DNA of 64,000 nt from positions 4,799,665 to 4,863,664 of the forward strand of contig JAJEKV010000046.1 in NCBI GenBank assembly GCA_021234155.1. The letters are read 5' to 3'. Below the pieces are notes generated by a model. It ran no database searches, was not told where the DNA came from, and saw only the letters and a program-made list of their open reading frames with translations. Positions 44,545 to 56,619 of the stretch are shown in pieces. The DNA comes from Isoetes taiwanensis (lineage: Eukaryota; Streptophyta; Lycopodiopsida; Isoetales; Isoetaceae). Made by a program: the position numbers and the translations under genes. Within the stretch, counting starts at the first letter, position 1; the number at the start of each line of letters is the position of its first letter.

Positions 44545-46229
44545 TATATCCCAGAAACAATTGAGTGGGTTGTTATAAAAAAAAAAAAACACAGATTCAA
44601 GATAAAGAATAATCACATTAGCTCACTGGATATATTGGTTAAGGTAGTCCTATTAGGACATTGAGTTATTTTGATAGAGGTTCAAGCCCCCGTATTTCAT
44701 ATTCCAAAATCTTAGGCAATATAGAGGTTCGATATTCCCTCAAAACCTTAGGCGAAATCGTATTTCATCGTACAATCATAGGTGCCAATCATAAATGACT
44801 ATAAGCGAAACGAGAGGTGGCCAGAGGCCCCAATATACGATCTGGGTCGTAGGATCGACGAATTCGATGACTGTGGTAGTTCAGGTGCACCTCGTTTAGA
44901 AATATATAGCAAAATAACAGGGCAAAATAACAGGGGGTTCCAGGGGGGTCTGATATGGATGTAAAAAAATAATTCCTGAAACCATATATCCCTAAAACAA
45001 TTGAGTGGGTTGTTATAAAAAAAAAAAAAAAAAAACATAGATTCAAGATAAAGAATAATCACATTAGCTCACTGGATATGGTTAAGGTAATCTTATTAGG
45101 ACATTGAGTTATTATGATAGAGGTTCGAGCCCCGTACTTCATATTCTAAAATCTTTGGCGAAGCCGTATAGAGGTTCGATATTCCCTCAAAACCTTAGGC
45201 GAAGTCGTATTTCATATTTCAAAATCATAGGCGTCCCCAATCATAAATGGCTACAAGCGAAATGAGAGGTGCCCAGAGGCCCTAACATACGATCTGGATC
45301 GTAATATCGACAAATCCAACGACTGTGGTAATTCAAAGTGCACCTCGTTTGGTCTGATATGGATGTAAAAAAAAACAATTCCTGAAACCATAGACTATAT
45401 ATCCCTAAAACAATTGAATGGGTTGTTATAAAAAAAACATAGATTCAAGATAAAGAATAATTATATTAGCTCATTGGATATATTGGTTAAGGTAGTTTTA
45501 TTAGGACATTGAGTTATTTTGATAGAGGTTCGAGCCCCCGTATTTCATATTCTAAAATATTAGGCAAACGTATTTCATATTCTAAAATATGAGGCAAACC
45601 GTATAGAGGTTCAATATTCCCTCAAAACGTTAGGCGAAATCGTATTTCATATTTTACAATCATGGGCGCCCCTCATCCTAAATGACTATAAGCAAAACAA
45701 GAGGTGGCCAGAGGCCCCAACATACGATCTGGGTCGTAGAATCGACGAATTCGGCGACTGTGGTAGTCCAGGGTGCACCTCATTTAGAATATGTAGCAAA
45801 ATAACAGGGGGTTCTACGGGGATCTGATATGGATGTAAAAAAAATCAATTCCTGAAACCATAGACCATATATCCCTAAAACAATTGAATGGGTTGTTATA
45901 AAAAAAAAACATAGACTCAAGATAAAGAATAATCACATTCGCTCACTGGATATTTTGGTTAAGGTAGTCTTATTAGGACATTGAGTTATTTTGATAGAGG
46001 TTCGAGCCCTCGTATTTCATATTCTAAAATCTTAGGCAAAGCCGTATGGAGGTTCGATATTCCCTCAGAACCTTAGGCGAAATCGTATTTTATATTTCAA
46101 AATCAGAGACGCCCCCAATCATAAATGACTATAAGCGAAATGAGAGGTGCCCAAGGCCCCAACATACGATCTGGGTCGTAGGATCGACGAATCCGACGAC
46201 TGTGGTAGTTCAAGGTGCACCTAGTTTAG
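44545..46229 (+). repeat. tRNA-like repeat array, four units, right of the Helitron
   Basis: Anchors GGTTAAGGTAG (variants) at 44637, 45073, 45486 and 45957. It resumes at TATATCCC, the half of module 2 missing on the left. Units vary: one lacks the ATATT before GGTTAAGG, one lost the TAGAATATGTAGC junction, one duplicated GTATTTCATATTCTAAAATA. The last unit ends GTTTAG at 46229, directly followed by AATAT and Rep coding sequence. Confidence 0.93.
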
Positions 46230-48593
46230 AATATCATCACAATGACGACAAACACTGAGTGGCCCGGATACGAACTGCACTTAAACCTGGACAAAACGCA
46301 TCTGGCGCCCCTATGATTATTGTTCGTTGTTTCCATGATAGACTGCAACGACTAAAGGAGTTGCTAAAAATGTTTTTCCAGCGTATATCATACATGATGC
46401 ATGTAGTAGAATTTCAAAAACGAGGATTACCTAATGCACACCTTGTATTATGTACGGAGCCTGAAATACCATTGGATTGCATCAATCAGATAATTTTCTG
46501 CTGAACTGCCAACGGTTCCAATTCTTCGAGGACAAGTTCAAAAGTTCATGATACATATACATACAGAGAGATGCTCTTCAAATAATGCTTTCTGCTGCTA
46601 TAACTTTCCGAAGCCTGTTAATTCCATAACATACCTCGATTCAAGGGCTTATGTACAGTACAAAAGGAGAAATGTAGAGGACATGTGGGTTGTTCCCTAT
46701 AATGCATTCTTGCTCCATGAGTTGGATTGTCATATTATAGTAGTTATTTCGTCTACTATACACGTGTTTTCATATCTCTAAGGTTATATATACAAAGGGT
46801 TCGATATTGCCAATTTTCGAATAACCCAAGAGAGCCAATATGTGACTGAATCATCGTCAAGGAATAATCAACAGACACATCATATGTCAGAGTCTGTATC
46901 AGCAAATGTAGAATAAAGAATAGGAGCAATGAGAGAAACATTTGAAAACGTACCAACAGAGCAAACTGCGAGACCTTCTACTAAAAATGAGATATGAGAC
47001 TATATGAATGCACGGTATCTTTTTGCCACAGAGGCATCGTGGAGGATAATGTCCTATCACATAACGGATAAATCTCCATCCGTCAAATGCCTCCCATTAC
47101 ACCTACCATTACAAAATACAAATTCACTCTTGGACCGCTACTTTTTACGGCCTATAAGTCTCGAGTTTGACAATTTGACATATATCCAATACCACGAGCA
47201 CTTTACATTAAGTGCATACAAATGGACATCTATTTTGCAACGTGGCGAATATCTAGAGCAAGAATTTCAAAGAGCAGAATACACAAAAGGCATTGTGAAA
47301 AAGAGATCAAGACAACCAATTATATGTAGAATACGCCTCCTGCTACCTTGAGTTGGTGAAGCATTCTACGTAAGACAGATCTTGCTACATCGACCTGCCA
47401 GGACATGGGATGAACTTAAAAGAGTGAATAATTAGCAACATGAAACTTATCGATAAGATGCAGAAGCACAAGGACTTCTTGAAGTGCATAATGAGGCTTA
47501 TGGAAGAAGCGACATCGTTGTCTCTAAATCCTACAGAACTGCATTTTTTATTTGCAATGGTTTTACTTGATCAAGCACCAACGCTTGAAATATGGGATAG
47601 ATTTCGAGTACTTATGAGTCATGACCTACTAGATCAATACTCAGACGATGAGGCAGTTGCATTTAACGAATGTCTTCACCTGATTAACAACATATTAACG
47701 CAACATGGCACCAACATTATGGCCTTTGGCTTGCAATTACACTCTCGTCTAGCAAGAGATGTAATGCATGAATTAGCCACATTTTATGACCATGCGACAT
47801 ACTTAAATAGTGCAATGGAAATGTCAAGCATAATGAATGCTAATCAATTGGAAATATATAGTTATATACGAGATGAGCTAGAACGGCCTCAAAGTAGACA
47901 ACCAATATGCGTAAATGGCCAGGCTGGCATGGGAAAGACATTCATCCTCAATTGCATATACTTATTAATATGTGGAAACAAGAATATAGTGCTCTTATGT
48001 GGCACAACAGCACTCGCAGTTCTCATACCCAGGGGGGCAAACTGCACATTCGCTTTTCCAAATCCCTTTTGTAGAAAATAACATAGGTCTACATTCATTG
48101 TTAGAACGGGATTCGGGAGCAGCTCAACTCCTTATTGTAGCAAAGGCTATAATTTGGGGCGAGTTTAATGGCCAACAAAGCAGTTATAGAAAGTGTGCAC
48201 AACCTGTTGCAACAATTGTGTGGAAACAATTTACTGTTCAGGGGAAAGCATTTTATAGGTTCTGGAGATTTTAGACAAATAGGACCCGTCGTGAGAGGAG
48301 GAGATAAAATTGCAGCTGTTAATGCATCCATAAAATTATCACCGTTATGGCAAACATTTCATGTCTTGAAGTTAGAACAACCAATACAAAATGCAGGAGA
48401 TTCTAAACTCATGCAGTATGTCGATAACATAGCGGAAAACTGGGAGAAAACAACAGTCTCTCTAGACATATTCAATACAACTATTGAAATTACAGATGCA
48501 GAAAACTTTTTGTACCCATTTGAAGTCTTGAGGAATCCAACCGAATGTGGGAACCGAGCATTTTTGTCGCTAATTTTGGCTTCTACGTTTTAA
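46230..48593 (+). pseudogene. Helitron Rep C-terminal half and PIF1-like helicase
   Basis: Begins 'ITMTTNTEWP', the Rep text that should follow 'HPTL' of the N-half. Rep core: 'RLQRLKELLKMFFQRISYM', 'HVVEFQKRGLPNAHLVL' (HUH motif GLPHAH has become GLPNAH, 46424-46441), tyrosine motif 'YL*GYIYKG' with a stop at 46779. Helicase: 'ANQLEIYSYIRDELERP', Walker A 'GQAGMGKTF' (47917-47943), 'LLCGTTALAVLIPRG', motif III-like 'GDFRQIGPV' (48264-48290), 'LKLEQPIQNAGDSKLMQY'. It stops before helicase motifs IV-VI. Several frameshifts. Helitron RepHel nicks, unwinds and transfers the element by rolling circle; this copy is dead. Confidence 0.92.
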
Positions 48594-49613
48594 CTTTTTT
48601 TCACATTCTCTTGCTCCCATAGCTATCCCCCAAACACCACCATATCAATTCCTTCCCTTCTATATTGCAAATCTAACACAATCAAGTTCATGGTTTTAAC
48701 CCTGATTGAGTCCATAATCAGAAATAATCAAGTCCAACCCCTTACGTTAAAAATTTATCCAGATTTCAAGGCTAACGGTTTGCAAGACTGCAGATATAAT
48801 AGTTGTCTCAAGAGATATTAACATAAAGATCTAATGAACAAAAACTTTTAAGAGAACACTTTTCAGTTCTATAAGCAAGCATTTCGGAAGGAGTAATTTT
48901 GGGTTATTAAAATTCCACAATGGAAATTTTGAGCCGACTGGAGGCCATGGCCCGTGGAGGCATGAAGTGGTATTGCGGCTGTCTGCTCAAAATTCGATTA
49001 ATTTAAATTTTACAGGGCCTAATGTTCTCGGCGAAATTTCAATCAAGTTTGAAATTTAGGCTCCTTTTGAGGTTTGGAGCTTGATTTTTGCTATAGAAAA
49101 TTCGTTTGATGCTGGATTTTGATGATGAAGCCTGAGTGTAATAGAGCAGCAGGCCGGAGCTTGGGTGCCATCAAGAAGTCTATGGCTGCTAGAAGAAGCC
49201 CCAGTTCCTGCAGCAAGAATGAAGGAAAAAATATGAAAAATAAGCAAGAGTTACCTTGATTCAACTCTATTCTGTCTATGGCCACCGATGCATGCAACGA
49301 ATGAAAAACAAAAAATCGGAAAAGCAAGCCTCCATTCAACTGGTTTCTGTAGTTTGTGGCTTTTGCAGAACTTAGAATGCGATATTATAGGAGGCGATAG
49401 AAGAATGCATTTTCATGACAAACAAAACGAGAAGGAGGACTTAAAATAGAAATAGAAGCAGATGAAACGAGGAAGTGGTCAGAAGCCGCTTGGTCCATGC
49501 CATGATGTGAATAAAAAATTTTGGGGTTTAAAAAGAAAAGCTAAAAGAGGGCAAAATTTCAAAGTGGTTGAAATTTCGTTGTGTTTATTTTGGTTTGCAT
49601 TGCATCTAACTTG
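48594..49613. other. No gene recognised
   Basis: Sequence downstream of the truncated helicase is unrelated to Helitron coding. Minus-strand frames at 49056-49339 have no domain. Confidence 0.5.
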
Positions 49614-49680
49614 TTAGGTTGCCCCTGGGGGCAAACCCTTGTTTATAATGGGCTTTTGGCATATCTTAGGGTATATTCTT
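49614..49680 (+). repeat. GGGTTGCCCC hairpin motif, copy 4
   Basis: TTAGGTTGCCCCTGGGGGCA, AACCCTTGTTTATAATGGG, CTTTTGGCATAT. Same order as the copies at 2614, 24516 and 38090. Confidence 0.6.
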
Positions 49681-49699
49681 GAATATCCCTAGGATATCT

Positions 49700-50310
49700 T
49701 GGTGGCTACTAAAACCTCCTATTTCACATGAACCGGCGGTCACCCGATGTACGATTTCTTTGAAGCGGAGCGAGATTGGCCGCAAGGCTCCATGGTCGTA
49801 TAGTAAGCTTCTTTGGGAGGACCGCCATTCCAAGCGGCATCAATTGTGGAGCTTCGAAAAAGCTTTGGCTTTGAGGGAGGAGCTTCTACACCGAGCCTTT
49901 GATTTTCAGGTTTTGAAGTTGTTAGAGTTGGCCAGGTGCATTTTGTTGGAGAATTGAATAAGGTCGTTTATTCTTTGTGGCAGATGCACATCCGCTTATC
50001 TCTATCTATCAGGAGTTTTCTGTAATCTTATCTTGCAATACGATTTTTTTCGAATCTTTTCCTTTAATAACAGGGATTTGGGCATGTCTAGGTTACTTTG
50101 GAGCGTAAAATCAGCTACTTTCGAGAGGTAATTGCTTTGCTTTTTACGCGCTTCAATGATCTTCACGCTTTGGTAGAGCCATGCAAGAAACCTAAAATGG
50201 ATCGGAAGCGGCTGGATTTTGCTTTCCATGTGCCGATTTCAACGGTTTTTGGTGGTACATGCTCGATTCCTTTGGCTACCCCTCCAAAGGTATTTTCTTT
50301 AACATTGAAT
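49700..50310 (+). other. Unidentified exon-like frames
   Basis: Frame 1: 'RHSKRHQLWSFEKALALREE', 'LLHRAFDFQVLKLLELARCI'. Frame 2 (50098 on): 'LERKISYFREVIALLFTRF', 'CKKPKMDRKRLDFAFHVP', ending at an AAAG|GTATTT donor-like site near 50290. Amphipathic, coding-like composition, but I recognise no family, and a stop separates the two. Confidence 0.3.
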
Positions 50311-50439
50311 ATTGATTTCTTCATATTGCATGATGGCGATCATATATGCTTTTCAGTTGTCTTATTCTAGAATGGGACTCTAAAGAAACCAACAAACTGC
50401 CCATAGATAGGCTTCTCATTCATCTCGCCAGATTTTGCA

Positions 50440-50720
50440 ATGGTGGGCAGCATGGGTAGGCGCACATCGCAAATTTACCCTAAAAATAAAAGGAAAATCC
50501 AATTATATCATTTGGACCCCAAAAATACAATGCTAATAGATGAGTGGCTGATGTACTGCGGAAGCTTATCACGGGATTAAAAACCCGCCCTTTTCGGGTT
50601 TTGGGGAAAACCCTAGTGATAAGCTCGCAAGGGCTTAGACAAGCGTAAGGCATAGAATCGCTCCCAAAACCCCCGCGATGGAAGTGAAGCAGGATGCGGC
50701 TCGCCAACTGTGCACCACCG
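50440..50720 (-). repeat. LINE-like 3' UTR repeat, copy d
   Basis: Minus strand has GGTTTTCCCCAAAACCCG, AAAAGGGCGGGTTTTTAATC, ATTGTATTTTTGGGGTCC, and TTTGCGATGTGCGCCTACCC. It aligns with 56200-56480 (minus), and its first part with the 3' UTR at 59298-59380 (plus). Confidence 0.65.
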
Positions 50721-51006
50721 CACATCACCAACACAACAAGCTAAACAACACAAACATGCCGGAGAAAAGCATCACCCGCAGGGTGGAAAAAAGCATCACC
50801 GGTGGTTGGAAAAACATGATAAACAGAAACTTGTACAAAATGCAAAATCTGAAAAACAAAGGGGAGGGTGGGTTCAAAGGAATAAGGTCGCTGTTTGAGA
50901 GAAGAGCTGGCCCAGGTGGGCGATGGATCTGCGAGAAGCTGGCGCTGAAATCGCATGACTCAAGCAAGCGGACGTCGCCCACCGCGTACATGCGCTATCA
51001 CGTCTT

Positions 51007-51374
51007 CGTCCCATTCTAGAATGGCGTGGATGTCACCGGATCGATGGGTCTAGAATGGGACTATAAAACCAACCGAAGAGAACTTCCCTTACAAACTAGG
51101 ATCGAGGGCGAAGGTCGGGGGGAGCCAAAGGCCAAAAGGATAGCATGAAAGCCAGCCAAATTGGCTAAACCGGTAGGAAGAAGCCCCCTCCCACGCACGG
51201 AAACAGTCAAAGAGAATAAGGTACTGCCGAGAAGAGGAAGCGGGTAAAACGTGGATTTGGCTTTGAGAATGCTTGAACTCCCAACCAAAGCGGGCGTAAT
51301 GCGCCACCCGCATGGCCCATGACATGCATGCACCGTCCCATTCTAGAATGGCGATCCGATGTCAGGATCAATGC
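51007..51374. repeat. Direct repeats carrying the palindrome CCATTCTAGAATGG
   Basis: CGTCCCATTCTAGAATGGCG begins the left repeat (about 51008) and a near-identical GTCCCATTCTAGAATGGCG the right (about 51336). Both are followed by related GATG-TCA-GGATC-ATG sequence. Half-copies (TCTAGAATGGGACT) sit at 50368 and 51048. The enclosed 300 bp has no recognised gene. Confidence 0.6.
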
Positions 51375-52749
51375 GATTAGAATAACAAGGAGGGCGTAAT
51401 TCAAATGTTGCCTTCCTCTTTATGTTTGTTTTTGCCGATACAACATTGTCATCTTATTAACTCTAACTTCTACGAATATTTTAATCTCAAGTTTGTACAA
51501 TATATTCTAGCCATAATGGCGAACAAAATAAAAAGTATATTCATGGATAGACTTTGTTTATGGATGTTTAGCTCTTGTTTTCAAAGTAAGATGATCACGC
51601 GTCAAATTCATGACTATGGGATAAGGAGAAAACGGAAAAAAGCAGCGCAAAGGAGATTCACGGTGGGAAACATGGCAGAAATTCTCTGGCCGGGGATATT
51701 TGGAGGTCTTGCTTGGAGTAAAGGCTAAAAGGGCTGCAAATATGGTATGCATTAGTTACGTCCTCGCTTACTTATAGAAGAGCTTTTGGTTTCAATTTTA
51801 AAAAAAGCGAACAACAAAATCGAGAACAGAAATGTTTGATGTAGATCCTTAACTAGGACATACCTTTGATTGGGCCATAGGCGTAAAAGCATTTGATCAA
51901 TGGCTCGTGACTAAGAACAACGATATTCGATGCACAACATAGAAAGCGGCATAGATATATATAAAAGGTATGCGGGACTGATAATAGCTATAGGGTAATT
52001 TGTGTATCAATTGCTCGGTTGCTCAAAGTTGCTATAGACTAATTGCTACAGTGGGAGGCCATTATTTCCTTTCGAGAAATATATCCATTGATTTTTCACC
52101 TTGTGAACTCAACTTGATAATGTCATCTTGTTCTAGATCTCGTAGTAATTGCCTTGTCAACCTATTCTAATGACATGACATTATAAGCGGCTGGTTTGGA
52201 CGATGGCACCTTTAATAATTGCCTTACTAACCCTTCAAAGGCGGTGAAGGCCCAGATAGAATTCATTGTCATTTTTTTAAGTATTTCCTTTACGAGTTCA
52301 TTATGCGTTTCCACAAATGCAAGCTCAACCTTTCCTGCACTCTTAATTGCAGCGGATGGTTTTCCTTAGCATGTGGATGATATTTTAACCCTTTGGATTT
52401 GCATCTATGGACAGGGACATTTAGAAAAAATTGCATCGTTCTTTCATCCCTAAATTCTGATCCCTTTCTTTGGAATAGCAAGAGGTCCCTTATCGATATA
52501 GCGGGGCAAAGATAAACGGTCGCGATTTTACATATTATATTGCAATAGAACATTCTAGATGAATTGCCTCCACTTGCACTTACATAATATTATCATAATG
52601 ATGATTGGCGGGGATTTAGAGTATGGGACTACAAATCATCATGATTCCAATCGAAGATCTGGGTATTTGGTATATTTTGAAACTAGATGAATATAAAAAA
52701 CTTATCCATTGGACTTCATAATACATTTTTTATGCCTTTCTTCTTTCTT
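51375..52749. other. No gene recognised
   Basis: AT-rich, only short frames. Confidence 0.5.
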
Positions 52750-52942
52750 AGTTGTTGTTATTTGTTATTTGTTGTTGTTGTTGTTGTTATTTTGTTGTTG
52801 TTTGTTTTGTTGTTGTTGTTGTTGTTTGGTGATGGGGCCTAGTCCCGAGGTTTTAGATAGGTTGTTGCCCTTGCCCATGCCAGATCCCATAACCGTTGGG
52901 TTCCGTGGGCGTAAAAAATTTATCTTATCTTATCTTATCTAG
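52750..52942 (+). repeat. GTT microsatellite and LINE-like 3' end with TTATC tail
   Basis: (TGT)n at 52752-52830, then GGGGCCTAGTCCCGAGG, CCCATAACCGTTGGGTTCC, GTGGGCGTAAAAAATT and (TTATC)4. The end is laid out like those at 40700-40757 and 59380-59432 (CCATAGGCCGGTTGGTCTC, GTGGACGATAAAATC, (ATTCT)n). So this is probably a severely truncated LINE copy. Confidence 0.6.
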
Positions 52943-55900
52943 TCATATTGAGAAGAAATGTGTTTGAGAACAACTAAGATCCTTAAGTTGTCATCTTTAT
53001 CTATATTAAGGTTGGAAACAAAACTTAGGTGCAAACATTATGAGACTTTTATTACGGTATGGTCTTGTTGCTCATGATATGTCTTCGGTACAATGGTCGC
53101 ACCATATAATGTTTTTTAGTAGGTACTTTGCTTGCTATTTTGGTTTCGCATAGGTCCAAGCGGTCACCTGGACATTGATAAGCTCCTTCCTCTTTATTCT
53201 ATTGTTTTTTGTCGGGATATGGTCTTTAAGGCAAGGACAAGGTATTTTTAAGACAATGGGAGAAATCAAGCTATTAGTATTTAGATAGAGGCTTTGGATT
53301 TTGAAAAGATATAGATAGTAAATGATGAGATTCCTATCGGGCCTTAAGCTTACGTGGCGTTTATACTTGATATTTATTTCGTTATAATATGATAATTCTA
53401 ATGACATATTTTAATGTTTTGATCAGAATCAATCATGCATTTACGGATTGAGTTACGTATTTCTGATGAGCTTCTAGCTGGTCTGAACATCGATGAAAAG
53501 AATATGCAATGCTGTTTCTAGGATGGGCAACTTTCATCTACGGTCTCATATCGACATAATTGGATGGGCAAAATTTGGTAAGTGGCAGTTTGCTGCTCGT
53601 ATTATCTAGAAAATACATTTTGTTGAATTTAGCACACAAGGAATGATATATGTCGCGGAAAGCTTTTTGTCCGCCCATGGTTTCTCTAGTGTGCTTAAAT
53701 ATTCCTTCCTAGCTGGGGATGTGAGAAAGGTTCCCGCTAATTACGGATCGAGTTTTCAAGGCTGCCAAGCAAAAGGTCGAAGTACCTCTCGCGACTTTTT
53801 AATTGCATGTACCTCCCTGAACTTTTAATTGCATACTTTGCTTATTTGGAAACACGCTAGAGACCTATATCTATATGTAGAGGATACGGTGCTCCAAAGA
53901 GAGATACTTGTGGGATCGACACAAACTTGAAAGCATGCCCAAAAGAACTGTTTCGTCCAAAGAATCTTTGGACTCCCCATAGATTTGTGTTTAAATACAC
54001 ACAATATTGAGGTTGAATCTTTGCAACCCATTGAATTTTCTGCAAATTTGATTGTTGCTTCCATTCAACCGTTACTCAATTGCTAACAACCTGCACACCC
54101 AGAACCTTTGATCTTATCTAGGATTTGTGTGGAAGATTATTTGTTTTTGTTTCACCTTTGTAGAGACCTTACATAATATCAATGCATATAGTATCAATGC
54201 ATGTATACACTTATGGTTGACAATTGGATCACGATCCTTGTAGGCCTTCTACTAGCTAGGCTATTATCACGAGGGCATCAATGAGTAGGGTTAGAGCACT
54301 TATGATGAGGCATCAGAGATGTTATGAGCTCCTTTGGTGAAATCATATGAATGGCCACTTGCATTGAGTTTTGTCCTGGTTTTTTATTTAGTTTATGTGC
54401 TTGATTTTGTTGGCCCCCTTCTAATGCAAATATGCAATGTATTATGCTGTAGCAATGGTATTGAGGTAATGACTGCACCATCATTCTTGTTTTGTTTGCT
54501 TATTTTTAAGAGTATATTTGCTACATGGTGTATTTCCATGTAACTTCCATGGTCTAAAGATATTGGCTACCTTTTAGACAATCTTGTATATCTATCTCAC
54601 TTGTACATGAAAAGAAGTATGCCATGGAGTATTTTGCCCCTTGGTTTAGGTTTTTCACATATTTTTATACCCTTGATATTTTCTAACTAAGGTTTTTCAA
54701 TATAATAGTCACAATTTCATGGTTTTAGGCGTATCCTAGGACATCCCCTCTGTCAAGAACTTCTTTATCGGCCTTTGCAGATGTGTGTTTCATTTTATTC
54801 TTCTTCTATTAAGGTGTTGTTGCCTTGGGCCCTATTCTATCCTCTGTGAGCTTATTCCATTTCATCTACACCCTTTGGCATGTACTTTTTTTATAGCTAA
54901 CTGTTCGTGAATTTCTTTGGGCGATAACCAAACAAGATGCTCCTCTTGCTTCAATTCATCCCTTGACACAACGATATTAGAGACTACCAGGAAGAGTTCA
55001 GGACTAAGTCTAATAGACTTTTGCATAATTTACATAACAATGGAAAGGTAAAAAAAAAACTCCAAACTACGAGAAACCTCATCCTGCTCCACAATTTTGA
55101 TTAAATATTCCTTACATATTTCAAATTCTCTTGTGTTCATCACAACATGATATGTATTGAACATATTAAGATCAAGAATGCATCACTCTTTGTTACAAGA
55201 CGCCTTTGGATAGGCATTTAAGTTATTTATAATTCTGTTTGGCAAGAGCATTATATAGCAATATCTCAGTGGATGCACACTATCCACCACAAAAGTGAAA
55301 GCTTCCAGAAGATACTCTTCATCTAGGGTTGATATAATACTCTTCATCTAGGAATTCTTGATTGACTAAAGGTTTAACTTTAGATTATGACATTATCTTT
55401 CATCTTTGAATCATGGAAGAATTATTAGATTGCTATGGATTTTCTAAGCTTTCAACTCTTTATATTATCCAAGCAAACATCCAGAGTGCTACATGTTTAG
55501 GTGCTATGTATAATAGCATGTCCTTGTCATCAAGAGAGCATTCATGATAACAAAGGATTTTGGTATGATCTCTTTGCAATTGCTCAAGAATTATTTCTCA
55601 AGGCAAAGTCTAAAAGCATGCTCATCATATCCAAAAAGTTGCCAAGCGATAGCTGTTCTCCATACCATCAACACCGTCTTGACATGCACATCATCCAAAT
55701 CTAGTAAAGAACACATCCCAATAGAATTGTATGGCTTCAAAGGTTTCTATCATAAGGTGAACTGTAAGAATGCAATTGTAGTTGAGCAAGCGCGATGTCT
55801 AGTTTCACCATTAACAGTGCAAAGTTGAAGTTGTCAAGGGGTGAGAGTCGTATGGCTGGCCAAAGCAAAGACACATAGCCAAGAGAGAGAATAGAGGGCT

Positions 55901-56199
55901 AAATGAGAATATAATTTCAAAATAATTGCCTAAATCGAAAATGAAATGTTGGAAAAGAGTTGCCTTTATGGACGAGAATGTCCAGAAGATGATCAGCACG
56001 TGTGTGTTAGAGACCAGGCAAATACAATAAGAAAGTTACGCTTGTAACTGGATTTATTTATGAACCATTACTATCGTCAAAATCCTGCATCTGTTTGTTT
56101 CTATATGATTTCTTCTGTTTTATTTCATTAGCTTTCGGTGAATTCTCATTTTGCGACTTCGAGATGACACAACAACGCCTCGATGGATGGGGCTTTTTC
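52943..56199. other. No gene; possible LTR-retrotransposon debris near 54500
   Basis: Around 54560-54720 the plus strand has words often seen in plant LTRs (TTTTAGACAATCTTGTATA, ATGCCATGGAGTATTTTG, CCCCTTGGTTTAGG) but no ends or coding domains. Frames at 53643, 54278, 55501 and 55544 show no family. Confidence 0.4.
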
Positions 56200-56480
56200 T
56201 ATTCATCCCGTGATTGTAATTACAATGGTAGAGAGTGGGTAGCTGCATATCGCAAGCTACCCAAAAACAAAATAAAAATGGGGAATATCAGGTCATAACA
56301 CACGGACCCCCAAAATACAAAAAATATATCATAGATGTTTGGCTAGTGTACGCCTAGGGCTTATCGGCCGGATTAAAAAACCCTCCCTTTCGGGTTTTCG
56401 GGAAAACTCCTAGCGATGGCCCCTAAGGTAGGCGTTGGTTTTAGACGCCGGCTACTAAAACTTCCCAAAAACCCACGCTC
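56200..56480 (-). repeat. LINE-like 3' UTR repeat, copy e
   Basis: Minus strand: AGTTTTCCCGAAAACCCG, AAAGGGAGGGTTTTTTAATC, TATTTTGGGGGTCCGTG, GCTTGCGATATGCAGCTACCC. Partner of 50440-50720. Confidence 0.65.
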
Positions 56481-56619
56481 CAAAAGAAACCAGCGTCGCG
56501 GCAAAAGCATCACATACGGCATAAGATCACAAAACACAATAGAGAAGAACAAAACCCCGAAAAAAGCTGGGTCGATAAAGATAGCCGTGCCACGAACAAC
56601 ATATATAAACAAAATACTT

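Noticed and set aside
18057-46229. True tRNA genes in the repeat units
   Set aside because: The A- and B-box-like motifs are present, but I cannot fold an acceptor stem or anticodon arm around them.
54278-54760. Copia-type LTR
   Set aside because: Only a few LTR-like words; no terminal TG/CA pair, primer site or coding domain could be located.
56095-56298. Open frame with aromatic-rich start
   Set aside because: It runs into the dispersed LINE-like repeat and has no homologue I recognise.
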